In this document: positions 1 through 5,653 of the stretch, piece after piece
Position numbering within the stretch: the stretch's first letter is position 1
Layout of the letters: each line of letters starts with the position of its first letter
Origin: Firmicutes bacterium UBA4845
GTDB lineage: Bacteria; Bacillota; Clostridia; Tissierellales; Sedimentibacteraceae
Assembly: GCA_002399975.1 (NCBI GenBank)
Contig: DHER01000121.1
Span: 1 to 22,877 of the forward strand
Reading direction: 5' to 3'
Length of the DNA: 22,877 nucleotides
Program-made: the position numbers and the translations under genes
The notes under the pieces: generated by a model
Told to the model about the DNA's origin: nothing
Seen by the model: only the letters and a program-made list of their open reading frames with translations
Databases searched by the model: none

Positions 1-141
1 AGAATGATTTACGAAACCGAAGCACAGAGGAAGAGAACGGATAATCAATTGCCTTTATCCTTAAAAACAGAAAAACAGATAATGCTAGATCGATTAATAA
101 GTGAAACGTCAAAGCAAATCGAAGCAAAGGAGGACTTATGA
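1..141 (+). CDS. C-terminal part of an unidentified phage protein (5' end outside window)
   Basis: A reading frame is open from the first base and ends at a TGA whose first bases overlap the ATG of the next gene (ATGA overlap at 138-141). The visible 46 codons are lysine- and glutamate-rich (45 residues from the ATG at 4) with no recognisable motif. An in-frame ATG sits at position 4, but no ribosome site is visible because the window begins there, so the gene probably starts upstream. The four-base overlap and the AAGGAGG inside its 3' end, which serves the next gene, support real coding and translational coupling. The function is unknown. Confidence 0.5.
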   Translation, partial: RMIYETEAQRKRTDNQLPLSLKTEKQIMLDRLISETSKQIEAKEDL

Positions 142-455
142 ATACATACACACTTATAGACAATGGCAAGACGATAGGCACAAAAATGACAGCCACAGAG
201 GTCGCGGAAGTTACCGGCATGAGCAAAAAATCCGCTTGTGTTTACAGCAGCAGAGGCTACCTCTACAACGGCAGATACAAAGTCATCAAGGATGGGGAGA
301 TTGACCGTGTGCGCACACATAAGCTTGACATGGATTTGATTAGGGACTGGGACGATATGATGCAAGCGGCGGAGTTACTTAAGACCGGAAAAGGGCGGAT
401 CGTGGCAAGGAAAAAGGGGAAGAAGCGGATTAGATACGTGGAGCGGATTAAGTAA
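138..455 (+). CDS. Small basic phage protein with a helix-turn-helix-like N-terminus
   Basis: This 105-residue protein starts at an ATG behind a perfect AAGGAGG (126-132). Residues about 16-40 read MTATEVAEVTGMSKKSACVY followed by SRGYLYNGRY, which resembles the 'sense the step, turn, bind' layout of a short helix-turn-helix. The C-terminal 25 residues are very basic (KKGKKRIR), consistent with nucleic-acid binding. I do not recognise a named family. It overlaps the preceding gene by four bases and is followed after about 23 bases by a small Cys-rich gene. A role as a small DNA-binding accessory protein is inferred from sequence character only. Confidence 0.6.
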   Translation: MNTYTLIDNGKTIGTKMTATEVAEVTGMSKKSACVYSSRGYLYNGRYKVIKDGEIDRVRTHKLDMDLIRDWDDMMQAAELLKTGKGRIVARKKGKKRIRYVERIK

Positions 456-478
456 ACCATGAAGGAGTGAATACGACG

Positions 479-673
479 ATGATGTCAAAAAGAGAGATCG
501 ACAAATGTTGCAATCTTGAGGTTTTAGAAAGAGAAAGCGAAAATGCAATCCGCGATTGTGAATTTTTTAATAATTGCTCAATATGTCCATTGAGATATAG
601 CGACGGAGGCTGCACATTGCGGCACCTGACAAAAAGGAAAGAGATAGTAGAGGGAATGAGTGAGCAAAATTAA
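479..673 (+). CDS. Small cysteine-rich hypothetical protein
   Basis: This predicted 64-residue protein has cysteines at 10, 11, 27, 33, 36 and 45. The C-x5-C-x2-C-x8-C core (CEFFNNCSIC onward) resembles a metal-binding miniprotein and nearly matches the C-x5-C-x2-C-x6-C spacing of the 5467-5649 protein. I chose ATG 479, with a second ATG at 482, because AAGGAG at 462-466 is well spaced for it. The in-frame GTG at 467 overlaps that ribosome site and is unlikely to be used. The C-terminus ends SEQN, like the KQN ends of two neighbours that share the same downstream leader repeat. Function is unknown. Confidence 0.55.
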   Translation: MMSKREIDKCCNLEVLERESENAIRDCEFFNNCSICPLRYSDGGCTLRHLTKRKEIVEGMSEQN

Positions 674-688
674 GAGTTAGGGGAGGTA
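663..688 (+). repeat. Leader repeat, copy 1
   Basis: AGCAAAATTAAGAGTTAGGG plus GAGGT contains the stop codon of the preceding gene and the Shine-Dalgarno (GGGGAGG) of the next. It matches copies at 867, 1237, 5236 and 5435. Confidence 0.65.
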
Positions 689-695
689 AATCTGA

Positions 696-878
696 ATGGA
701 TGAAATATTAAAATTTTTAGATATGAGAGTTGCATTTTTAAGAGGGTTTGACGAGGATGAGGATGAAGAAATAATTGACGGTGAAGAAATTTATACTCGT
801 GGCGTGGAAAATGGCAAGTACGAAGAGGCGGTATTTATTCGTAAGAAAATAAATGAGATGTTAATTAAGCAAAACTAA
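696..878 (+). CDS. Small acidic hypothetical protein
   Basis: A 60-residue protein starts at an ATG eight bases after GGGGAGG. It carries a dense acidic run at residues 19-31 (DEDEDEEIIDGEE) and is otherwise helical in character, ending IKQN. Strong acidity in a very small phage protein is compatible with nucleic-acid mimicry or with binding a basic partner, but nothing in the sequence identifies a target. Its junctions on both sides are copies of the leader repeat, so it sits in the module as a self-contained cassette of coding sequence plus ribosome site. No family was recognised. Confidence 0.55.
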   Translation: MDEILKFLDMRVAFLRGFDEDEDEEIIDGEEIYTRGVENGKYEEAVFIRKKINEMLIKQN

Positions 879-905
879 AACAAAGTTAAGATTTAGCGAA
901 GGGAG
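867..905 (+). repeat. Leader repeat, copy 2
   Basis: This copy begins AAGCAAAACTAAAACAAAG, spans the end of the acidic gene (KQN stop) and continues TTAAGATTTAGCGAAGGGAG up to the next ribosome site. The stretch CTAAAACAAAGTTAAGA is shared exactly with copy 3. Confidence 0.65.
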
Positions 906-913
906 TGTGCTTA

Positions 914-1237
914 ATGAAACGAAGCTGTAAAAATTGCTTTTATCAAGAACAAGAGATTAGCGAATATCCATGCAGTAATTGCAAATATGCTTATGTAGAT
1001 TTGTGGAAACCAAAGGATCAACAGAAAATAAATAGTACTCCGAAAGAGGTAAGAGATTTCAAGGTGTTACGCAAAGGTGATAAAGTCAGGAAGTATTATA
1101 ATGGTGCATATATGGGTGATTATATTGTTGTACACGGTGGACGCAACAATGGCTTAACTATCATCAGTTGCGAACACATTTTTAGTGGTACTCCTGAACA
1201 TATACACGTTAATAACTTGGTGAAATTAGTCAATTAA
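914..1237 (+). CDS. Hypothetical protein with N-terminal four-cysteine zinc-ribbon-like motif
   Basis: This is a 107-residue product. Cysteines at 5, 8, 20 and 23 form two CxxC knuckles (CKNC and CSNC), a likely structural zinc site. The remainder, from about residue 45, contains FKVLRKGDKVRKYY and a GDYIVVHGG segment that reads like a small beta-barrel, though no family assignment is safe. The ATG at 914 is preferred over an in-frame GTG at 905, because the GAAGGGAG ribosome site overlaps that GTG. It lies between leader repeats 2 and 3, so it is another separable cassette. Function is unknown. Confidence 0.6.
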   Translation: MKRSCKNCFYQEQEISEYPCSNCKYAYVDLWKPKDQQKINSTPKEVRDFKVLRKGDKVRKYYNGAYMGDYIVVHGGRNNGLTIISCEHIFSGTPEHIHVNNLVKLVN

Positions 1238-1267
1238 ACTAAAACAAAGTTAAGAGTTAGGGGAGGT
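1237..1267 (+). repeat. Leader repeat, copy 3
   Basis: This copy runs AACTAAAACAAAGTTAAGAG then TTAGGGGAGGT. Its first half equals copy 2 and its second half equals copy 1, including the GGGGAGG ribosome site. Confidence 0.65.
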
Positions 1268-1273
1268 ATTGCG

Positions 1274-1528
1274 ATGGAAATAAATGAATGGATTAGTTCG
1301 TGCAAGGTAAGGGCTTTTCCATGGATAGATGGTAAGCGGATATATTGCAATGTGAGATATTACAAACCGGGTCAATCAATCGAAAGGGAGCCTGTATGGG
1401 ATAAAACGGTTTATATTACAGATAATGAAGCAGGGCGAAATCTTGTATTTAATTTTACGCATTCATTAGTTGAACATATTATAGCAATGCAAATTCCAGA
1501 CAACAAAGAAATAACTTTTACAGCCTAA
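1274..1528 (+). CDS. Hypothetical phage protein
   Basis: This 84-residue protein starts at ATG 1274, six bases after GGGGAGGT of leader repeat 3. It has two cysteines (10 and 25) not arranged as CxxC. The sequence alternates aromatic and polar residues in the middle (RIYCNVRYYKPG, KTVYITDNE) and then has a helical segment (HSLVEHIIAMQI), suggesting a small alpha/beta fold. No known domain was recognised. It is followed by a 31-base gap with an AAAGGTAGGTGG ribosome site for the next gene. Coding potential is supported by start, ribosome site and compact packing, not by homology. Confidence 0.55.
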   Translation: MEINEWISSCKVRAFPWIDGKRIYCNVRYYKPGQSIEREPVWDKTVYITDNEAGRNLVFNFTHSLVEHIIAMQIPDNKEITFTA

Positions 1529-1559
1529 ATAAAAATTTGATAGAAAGGTAGGTGGTCTC

Positions 1560-2201
1560 ATGTTTGAGGATTACGAATGCGAAGGTAACATGACAATATT
1601 TGATTATCTAGACGAACTAAATAGACCGGTAGAGCCAGAACTAAGCAAGGGAACGACTGTATACAAACTTATACTAGATGTTGTTGAAAATGGAGTTATA
1701 GATCACACGTGGGAGCTAAGAGACAAATATGGATATGCGGCTAAAAAGCCAATCGGAACATTTATAACATTTTGGTCGCCTGATATCGGAGACACAGTTT
1801 TTACAGACAAAGAAGCAGCTTATACCAAAGCTGAAAGCCTAAGAAATACATATAAGGTCATCCGCGGCAAGGATATGGAAGTAATAAAAGAAATCAATTT
1901 TGCCCGTAGTGATTTTAAAAACGATATCGAGAGTGTGAAATTATTGAAAGGCAATATGGTCTATTTTAAAAAGTGGCCATGCTATCCGTTCCTTGAAAAA
2001 TTCGAGACAGAGAAACAGGCCGAAAAAAGGTATAAAAAGTGCATCGATGAAATCGTCAACGATATCAACAATATTAAAAAAGTTCAGACTGATGAAAGCC
2101 TGCCGATGCAGGATATGTACTTAGCTAGAACAGGGAAATGGTCACGATACGATTATGTTGACTTCAACCATCCTGTTTTGGTCGCAGGAGGGACACCATG
2201 A
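1560..2201 (+). CDS. Hypothetical phage protein, 213 residues
   Basis: The largest unassigned product of the accessory region starts at ATG 1560 behind AGGTAGGTGG. An N-terminal MTIFDYLDEL segment (residues 11-20) looks like a short docking peptide. Residues about 34-95 (VYKLILDVVENGVI, then TVFTDKEAAYTKAESLR) resemble a recurrent small phage domain with a beta-rich start and a helix, but I cannot name it. A second lysine-rich helical part (residues about 148-175) precedes the C-terminal GKWSRYDYVDFNHP. Its TGA overlaps the ATG of the next gene (ATGA at 2198-2201), indicating coupling. Function is unknown. Confidence 0.6.
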   Translation: MFEDYECEGNMTIFDYLDELNRPVEPELSKGTTVYKLILDVVENGVIDHTWELRDKYGYAAKKPIGTFITFWSPDIGDTVFTDKEAAYTKAESLRNTYKVIRGKDMEVIKEINFARSDFKNDIESVKLLKGNMVYFKKWPCYPFLEKFETEKQAEKRYKKCIDEIVNDINNIKKVQTDESLPMQDMYLARTGKWSRYDYVDFNHPVLVAGGTP

Positions 2202-2365
2202 ACGATAATCCAGTATCAAAGCCATTTTGCAAAGGTTGCAAATTTTGGGAGCCAATCGGATTTTACGGTTGGGAGCGCAAGATGGATCCCGAGACAAATA
2301 AATGCAAGCACCTTAAGCGGTGCGGGAGGGTTTGGAGAACGGCAAAGGATTATAGGAGGGATTAA
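2198..2365 (+). CDS. Four-cysteine zinc-ribbon miniprotein (first of a tandem pair)
   Basis: A 55-residue protein starts at the overlapping ATGA, with GCAGGAGGG as ribosome site. Cysteines lie at 11, 14, 36 and 42, a probable single zinc site. The following protein has the same opening (NPVSKPFC against NPVTKPYC), the same four cysteine positions and a similar charge pattern, so the two are tandem paralogues. The stop codon TAA abuts the next ATG directly. No catalytic residues are apparent. A small metal-stabilised binding protein is the most that can be inferred. Confidence 0.6.
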   Translation: MNDNPVSKPFCKGCKFWEPIGFYGWERKMDPETNKCKHLKRCGRVWRTAKDYRRD

Positions 2366-2372
2366 ATGGACT
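2353..2372 (+). repeat. Repeated translation-initiation junction, copy A
   Basis: TAGGAGGGATTAAATGGACT covers the end of one gene, the ribosome site and the ATG start of the next. It is repeated at 2546-2566 with one extra T, which turns the ATG start into TTG. Confidence 0.7.
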
Positions 2373-2548
2373 GGAACCCTGTTACAAAGCCATATTGCAA
2401 TAATTGTCCGTATTATATGGCTATCGGACAATACATATATCAACTCGAACGCGATAAAGAATTAAGAAAATGTAGGTACTTGCGAATTTGTCATAGGATT
2501 AGCGAGACCATGAAGCCAAGGCAGATGGAACTTAGCGATTTTATTTAG
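2366..2548 (+). CDS. Four-cysteine zinc-ribbon miniprotein (second of a tandem pair)
   Basis: This 60-residue protein begins immediately after the stop of its paralogue, with TAGGAGGG as ribosome site. Cysteines at 11, 14, 36 and 42 are in exactly the same register as in the 2198-2365 protein, although the surrounding residues have diverged (about one third identical over the first 45 residues by eye). It has an extra C-terminal tail (MKPRQMELSDFI). The pair most likely arose by tandem duplication, or by two insertions of related cassettes. Function is unknown; a zinc-stabilised fold is inferred. Confidence 0.6.
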   Translation: MDWNPVTKPYCNNCPYYMAIGQYIYQLERDKELRKCRYLRICHRISETMKPRQMELSDFI

Positions 2549-2566
2549 GAGGGATTAAATTGGACT
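2546..2566 (+). repeat. Repeated translation-initiation junction, copy B
   Basis: TAGGAGGGATTAAATTGGAC plus T is copy A with a one-base insertion. It contains the stop of the upstream gene, the ribosome site and the TTG start of the PP-loop gene. Confidence 0.7.
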
Positions 2567-3426
2567 TAGAACAAAAGTCAATCGAGCGGCTGGAACTTGC
2601 AAGTAAAATGTCATTGAAATATTACGGCAAACCTCTCCTGCTTGCGTACTCCGGTGGCAAAGACAGTGATGTAATGCTAGAGATGGCAATCCGCAGCGGA
2701 ATCCCGTTTGAAGTTCAAAACAGCCATACTACTGCCGATGCACCAGAAACCGTTCGGCATATACGGAAAAAGTTCCGGGAGCTCGAACTCAAAGGGATTA
2801 AATGCACCATCAATAAGCCAGTTTATCAAGGCAAAAGAATTTCAATGTGGACGCTTATCCCAATAATGGTATTCCCTCCAACCAGGACATCAAGATATTG
2901 CTGCCGAGTGCTAAAAGAGAGCGCCGGCGATGGAAGAATGATATCTACCGGAGTCCGTTGGGACGAAAGCACGCAGCGAAGCGCAAGGGGAAAGATGGAA
3001 ATCATAGGTTCCACAAAGAAAAGCAAAATCATACTAACCAACGATAACGATACGCAGAGAAGATTTTTTGAGAAGTGCGAGCTTCGTGCAAAGTCGGTTT
3101 GTAATCCGATAATTGAGTGGACGAACACGGATATATGGGAATTTATCCGTTCGGAGAAAATAGAGACGAACCCATTATATGAATGCGGCTTTGACCGTGT
3201 GGGTTGCATCGGATGCCCGCTATCAGGCAAACAAAGATACTTTCATTTTCAAAAGTATCCGAAGTACAAAAATCTATACATAAGAGCATTTGACAGGATG
3301 ATACAGGAACGATTAAGGCGAGGGCTAGAAACCCAATGGAAAACCGGCAAAGAAGTATATGCATGGTGGATGAACGAGGATATAAATCAGATAACTATAA
3401 GTGATTATTTAAAGGAGGTAGAATAA
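2560..3426 (+). CDS. PAPS-reductase/DndC-like PP-loop protein with a predicted 4Fe-4S site
   Basis: This 288-residue protein belongs to the phosphoadenosine-phosphosulfate-reductase/ATP-pyrophosphatase superfamily. The PP-loop SGGKDSD is at residues 31-37 after a beta strand (LLLAY). Cysteines 114-115 (RYCC) and 216/219 (GCIGCP) form the CC...CxxC set that binds a 4Fe-4S cluster in APS-reductase and DndC relatives; the flanking NPLY and ERGF-like DRVGC segments fit as well. The classical reductase C-terminal ECGLH motif is absent, so sulfite production is doubtful. Nucleotide-dependent sulfur or adenylyl chemistry is more likely. The start is TTG, seven bases from TAGGAGGG. No Dnd/Ssp partner genes are nearby. 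The biological substrate cannot be read from this window. Confidence 0.85.
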   Translation: MDLEQKSIERLELASKMSLKYYGKPLLLAYSGGKDSDVMLEMAIRSGIPFEVQNSHTTADAPETVRHIRKKFRELELKGIKCTINKPVYQGKRISMWTLIPIMVFPPTRTSRYCCRVLKESAGDGRMISTGVRWDESTQRSARGKMEIIGSTKKSKIILTNDNDTQRRFFEKCELRAKSVCNPIIEWTNTDIWEFIRSEKIETNPLYECGFDRVGCIGCPLSGKQRYFHFQKYPKYKNLYIRAFDRMIQERLRRGLETQWKTGKEVYAWWMNEDINQITISDYLKEVE

Positions 3427-3617
3427 TGCGGTTAATTGATGCAGATAAATTAAAACAATGCTATACAGGAACAAATGGATGTGACGATAAAGCATCTTAT
3501 GTAAGTATATGCGCAATGATAGACGATGCGCCGACAGTGCTTGATGATGATGCTTTTGAAAATATTACCGACTTAGCTTGGATAGCACAAGCAAGCGGTA
3601 TACTGGAGAGACGCTAA
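3426..3617 (+). CDS. Small MRLIDAD-type phage protein (first of a pair)
   Basis: This is a 63-residue protein whose ATG shares a base with the TAA of the PP-loop gene (TAATG), so it is translationally coupled, with AAGGAGG at 3413-3419. It starts MRLIDADKLKQC and contains IDDAPTV, two signatures of a very common family of short proteins in clostridial phages. No biochemical function is known for that family to my knowledge. A second gene 23 bases downstream opens with the same MRLIDAD block. Confidence 0.65.
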   Translation: MRLIDADKLKQCYTGTNGCDDKASYVSICAMIDDAPTVLDDDAFENITDLAWIAQASGILERR

Positions 3618-3639
3618 ATGTTGAAAGGAGTTGTTAGGG

Positions 3640-3795
3640 ATGAGATTAATTGATGCGGATGAGGTTATACGGCAGTTGGAAGCCGAAAGAGATCTAATAC
3701 TACCGAGTACGGGGCAATATTACCATGATCGGTTTGCTAGAAATAATTATAATCATGCAATCGAAATTGTGAAAGGAGCTGTCAAGGATGAATAA
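3640..3795 (+). CDS. Small MRLIDAD-type phage protein (second of a pair)
   Basis: This 51-residue protein opens MRLIDADEVIRQLEAE and has a Tyr/Arg-rich middle (YYHDRFARNNYNHA) followed by a helix. The first 7 residues equal those of the preceding gene, and the DNA of the two starts is nearly identical (ATG-CGG/AGA-TTAATTGATGC). Only this block is shared, so the two proteins have a common N-terminal cap on different bodies. The ribosome site is probably GTTAGGGA or the GAAAGGAG slightly further up. Its last 8 bases overlap the next gene. Function is unknown. Confidence 0.55.
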   Translation: MRLIDADEVIRQLEAERDLILPSTGQYYHDRFARNNYNHAIEIVKGAVKDE

Positions 3796-4468
3796 TAATA
3801 GTTTAAAACCATGCCCTTTCTGCGGTGGAAATGGCGTAAGAAAATTAATCAAGCCATATCGAAAGATTAAAGGCAGAGGGCAATCCTATCTTGCTATAAT
3901 CGGGTGCGAAACAATCGGATGCACTGTAGAGGTATCGCAAGCCGGATTCACCAGAGAAGATGCATGGAATTATGCAGAAAGCAGATGGAATAACCGAGCA
4001 ACGAAAGGAACGGTCAGGGGGAATGATATCGAAAAAGCTATTGAAATCCTAAAGAGAAAAACAACAATACCGAACAAAGATGAAAGTTGGACAGATATTG
4101 ACAAAGCTTATGATGCCGCTATATCTGCCCTAGAGGCGCAGCAAACCAATAGCTGGGTACCGGTAACGGAGCGGCTGCCGGAAGCCGAAAAAGAGGTTGA
4201 AGTTACCATTGAAAGGCGCATGGAAAATAAAACATATAGATTTACATGCCGTGCTTTTTATGAGGACGGAACAATACGGAACGATGACAGTGGATTTAAC
4301 TGGAATGATTATGACGATATGGAATATGACGAAGAACACGATGATTATAGAGTCTCGGAAGGCTGGTTTGAAGCTGTTACATATGCGGAAGAGTTTGCAG
4401 TAATTGGTGATTTTGTGGTTGCTTGGAGACCAATTTCAGAACCGTGGAAGGAGGAAAAATCATGTTAA
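3788..4468 (+). CDS. Lar-like zinc ribbon fused to a DUF551 domain
   Basis: This is a 226-residue two-domain protein. Residues about 7-72 carry LKPCPFCGG, a second cysteine pair (C40 and C45) and WNNRA, the hallmarks of the restriction-alleviation Lar-like family: a zinc ribbon closed by a WNxR motif. Residues about 123-220 begin WVPVTERLPEAEKEVEV and end VVAWRPISEPW, the defining ends of DUF551. A helical linker (IEKAIEILKRK) joins them. Both families normally occur as separate small phage proteins. The founding Lar of the Rac prophage modulates type I restriction, but that role is not established for these short ribbon relatives. ATG 3788 has an AAAGGAG ribosome site. The 3' end overlaps the next gene by 7 bases. 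Confidence 0.8.
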   Translation: MNNNSLKPCPFCGGNGVRKLIKPYRKIKGRGQSYLAIIGCETIGCTVEVSQAGFTREDAWNYAESRWNNRATKGTVRGNDIEKAIEILKRKTTIPNKDESWTDIDKAYDAAISALEAQQTNSWVPVTERLPEAEKEVEVTIERRMENKTYRFTCRAFYEDGTIRNDDSGFNWNDYDDMEYDEEHDDYRVSEGWFEAVTYAEEFAVIGDFVVAWRPISEPWKEEKSC

Positions 4469-4869
4469 ACATTAATGAATTTGTAAAAGAAGTCGGGGAA
4501 AACGCAGTTGCACATGGATGGTGGGACGAAGAACGAAGCTTTGGGGAATTAATCGCTCTGTGTCACTCGGAGCTATCGGAGGCATTAGAGGAATACCGTC
4601 AAGGAAACCTACCGACGGAAACATATTATTCATGCAATCAATGTGACGAGAAGTGTGCATATGTCGGAAAGCAATTTAACAACTGCACACATAAGCAGGG
4701 ACTTACAATACACGGGAAACCCGAAGATATCCCATCTGAGTTGGCAGACGTAATTATCCGGATCTTTGATATGTGCCATCACTACGGTATAGATATCGAA
4801 TCAATGCTAATTGATAAGCATGAGTTTAATAAGTCCAGACCGTACAAACACGGCGGAAAGGTTATTTAA
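4462..4869 (+). CDS. MazG-like nucleotide pyrophosphohydrolase with a Cys-rich insert
   Basis: The start is ATG 4462, behind AAGGAGG at 4448-4454; an in-frame upstream ATG (4423) lies inside the previous gene without a ribosome site. The 135-residue product has the two metal-binding helices of all-alpha NTP pyrophosphatases: HSELSEALEEYR (residues 35-46) and ELADVIIRIFD (93-103). It ends with a typical NxxRPYKHGGKV tail. This family hydrolyses (d)NTPs to NMPs and PPi, and phages use it for nucleotide-pool control or to blunt host alarmone responses. Between the helices is an insert with C58, C61, C65 and C75 plus H77, which looks like a small metal knuckle. Confidence 0.8.
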   Translation: MLNINEFVKEVGENAVAHGWWDEERSFGELIALCHSELSEALEEYRQGNLPTETYYSCNQCDEKCAYVGKQFNNCTHKQGLTIHGKPEDIPSELADVIIRIFDMCHHYGIDIESMLIDKHEFNKSRPYKHGGKVI

Positions 4870-4880
4870 GGAGGTAGCTT

Positions 4881-5237
4881 ATGCAGAGGGAAATTAAGTT
4901 TAGAGGCAAGCGAGTAGATACGGGAAATAAAGAAATATGTGAATTATGCGAAAACTATATTACTGATGCAGAATGTGACAGCCAAGACACCTGTAAACTA
5001 AACGAGGTAGTCAAGCAAAATGAAGCTTTAAATGATGAACATGAATACTGCGGCGAATACGGAACGGATGACTGCCAATTTGCTTACAGGATTGATAAGC
5101 TCCAGCAAGAGTGTGACTTCTGGGAGCGTGAAGCCAAGAAAAATTGTTTCAAGCTCGGGGAGCAGAGAATAAAGCTACAGCAGATGGAGTGTGAAATGTG
5201 CAAGCTGGAGGATACTGATAAGTGCAGGCAATGTTAG
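4881..5237 (+). CDS. Cysteine-rich hypothetical protein with a YopX-like N-terminal tag
   Basis: This 118-residue protein starts at ATG 4881, with AAGGAGGT close upstream. The opening MQREIKFRGKRVDTGN is the hallmark start of YopX-family phage proteins, but the rest of the YopX domain is missing. From residue 20 the sequence changes to a cysteine-rich body (CELC, several isolated Cys, CEMC, CRQC) with a coiled-coil-like middle (IDKLQQECDFWEREAKK). I read it as a mosaic that keeps the YopX initiation segment and carries an unrelated metal-binding or helical domain. The 3' junction is leader repeat 4. Function is unknown. Confidence 0.65.
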   Translation: MQREIKFRGKRVDTGNKEICELCENYITDAECDSQDTCKLNEVVKQNEALNDEHEYCGEYGTDDCQFAYRIDKLQQECDFWEREAKKNCFKLGEQRIKLQQMECEMCKLEDTDKCRQC

Positions 5238-5263
5238 CAAGTAAAATTAAGATTTAGAGGAGG
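5236..5263 (+). repeat. Leader repeat, copy 4
   Basis: AGCAAGTAAAATTAAGATTT plus AGAGGAGG lies directly after the stop of the preceding gene. It shares AAAATTAAGA with copy 1 and TTAAGATTTAG with copy 2, and carries the ribosome site for ATG 5273. Confidence 0.6.
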
Positions 5264-5272
5264 CAAAACAGG

Positions 5273-5446
5273 ATGAATATTTTATTTAACATGAGCTGCG
5301 GTCATGCAGAAGAAAGAGAAGTTGCAGACCCTAGCAAGTATTTAAAGATAGACCGGGAGTATTACGCGAAACAAGGGTTATGCAGTGCCTGTTGGGCTAA
5401 ATTACGTGCCGAACATAAACAGCAGTCACATGTGAAGCAAAACTAA
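5273..5446 (+). CDS. Small zinc-finger-like hypothetical protein
   Basis: A 57-residue protein starts at ATG 5273, with AGAGGAGG ten bases upstream. It has a C-x-H pair (SCGH, residues 8-11) and a CxxC pair (CSAC, 37-40). The pattern MSCGHAEER...GLCSACW is recurrent in small phage and Gram-positive zinc-ribbon proteins that bind one metal. It ends VKQN, as does the acidic protein at 696-878 (IKQN), because both 3' ends lie inside the same leader repeat. The gene is flanked by leader repeats 4 and 5. Function is unknown. Confidence 0.6.
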   Translation: MNILFNMSCGHAEEREVADPSKYLKIDREYYAKQGLCSACWAKLRAEHKQQSHVKQN

Positions 5447-5458
5447 AAGTTAGGAGGT
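5435..5458 (+). repeat. Leader repeat, copy 5
   Basis: AAGCAAAACTAAAAGTTAGG plus AGGT is a shortened form of copies 2 and 3. AAGCAAAACTAAAA equals copy 2, and AGTTAG before the ribosome site equals copies 1 and 3. Confidence 0.65.
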
Positions 5459-5466
5459 AGAAATCT

Positions 5467-5649
5467 ATGACAGGTACTACATTTTGCATGTATCAAACTC
5501 CTTGCGGATGGTGCACTAAGTTTGATACCGAATGCACGGAAGAAAATAAGATAAACGTAAGGCTGGACTGTGATAGCGAAGTTATAAAATCTATGTTGAT
5601 AGATGACAAAATTGCGGATACAAAGAGAGAGCCTGCGGTTGAGGGGTGA
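5467..5649 (+). CDS. Small cysteine-motif hypothetical protein
   Basis: This 60-residue protein starts at ATG 5467, with TAGGAGGT as ribosome site. Cysteines at 7, 13, 16 and 23 (FCMYQTPCGWC, then TEC) give C-x5-C-x2-C-x6-C, probably a single metal site. The second half is acidic with no motif. The 479-673 product has nearly the same Cys spacing. The stop TGA is embedded in the ribosome site of the regulator gene that follows five bases later, so expression of the two is probably coupled. I do not recognise a function. Confidence 0.6.
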   Translation: MTGTTFCMYQTPCGWCTKFDTECTEENKINVRLDCDSEVIKSMLIDDKIADTKREPAVEG

Positions 5650-5653
5650 GGAA

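Noticed and set aside
663..5458. CRISPR array
   Set aside because: The leader repeats are not palindromic, have unequal length and are separated by whole genes instead of spacers.
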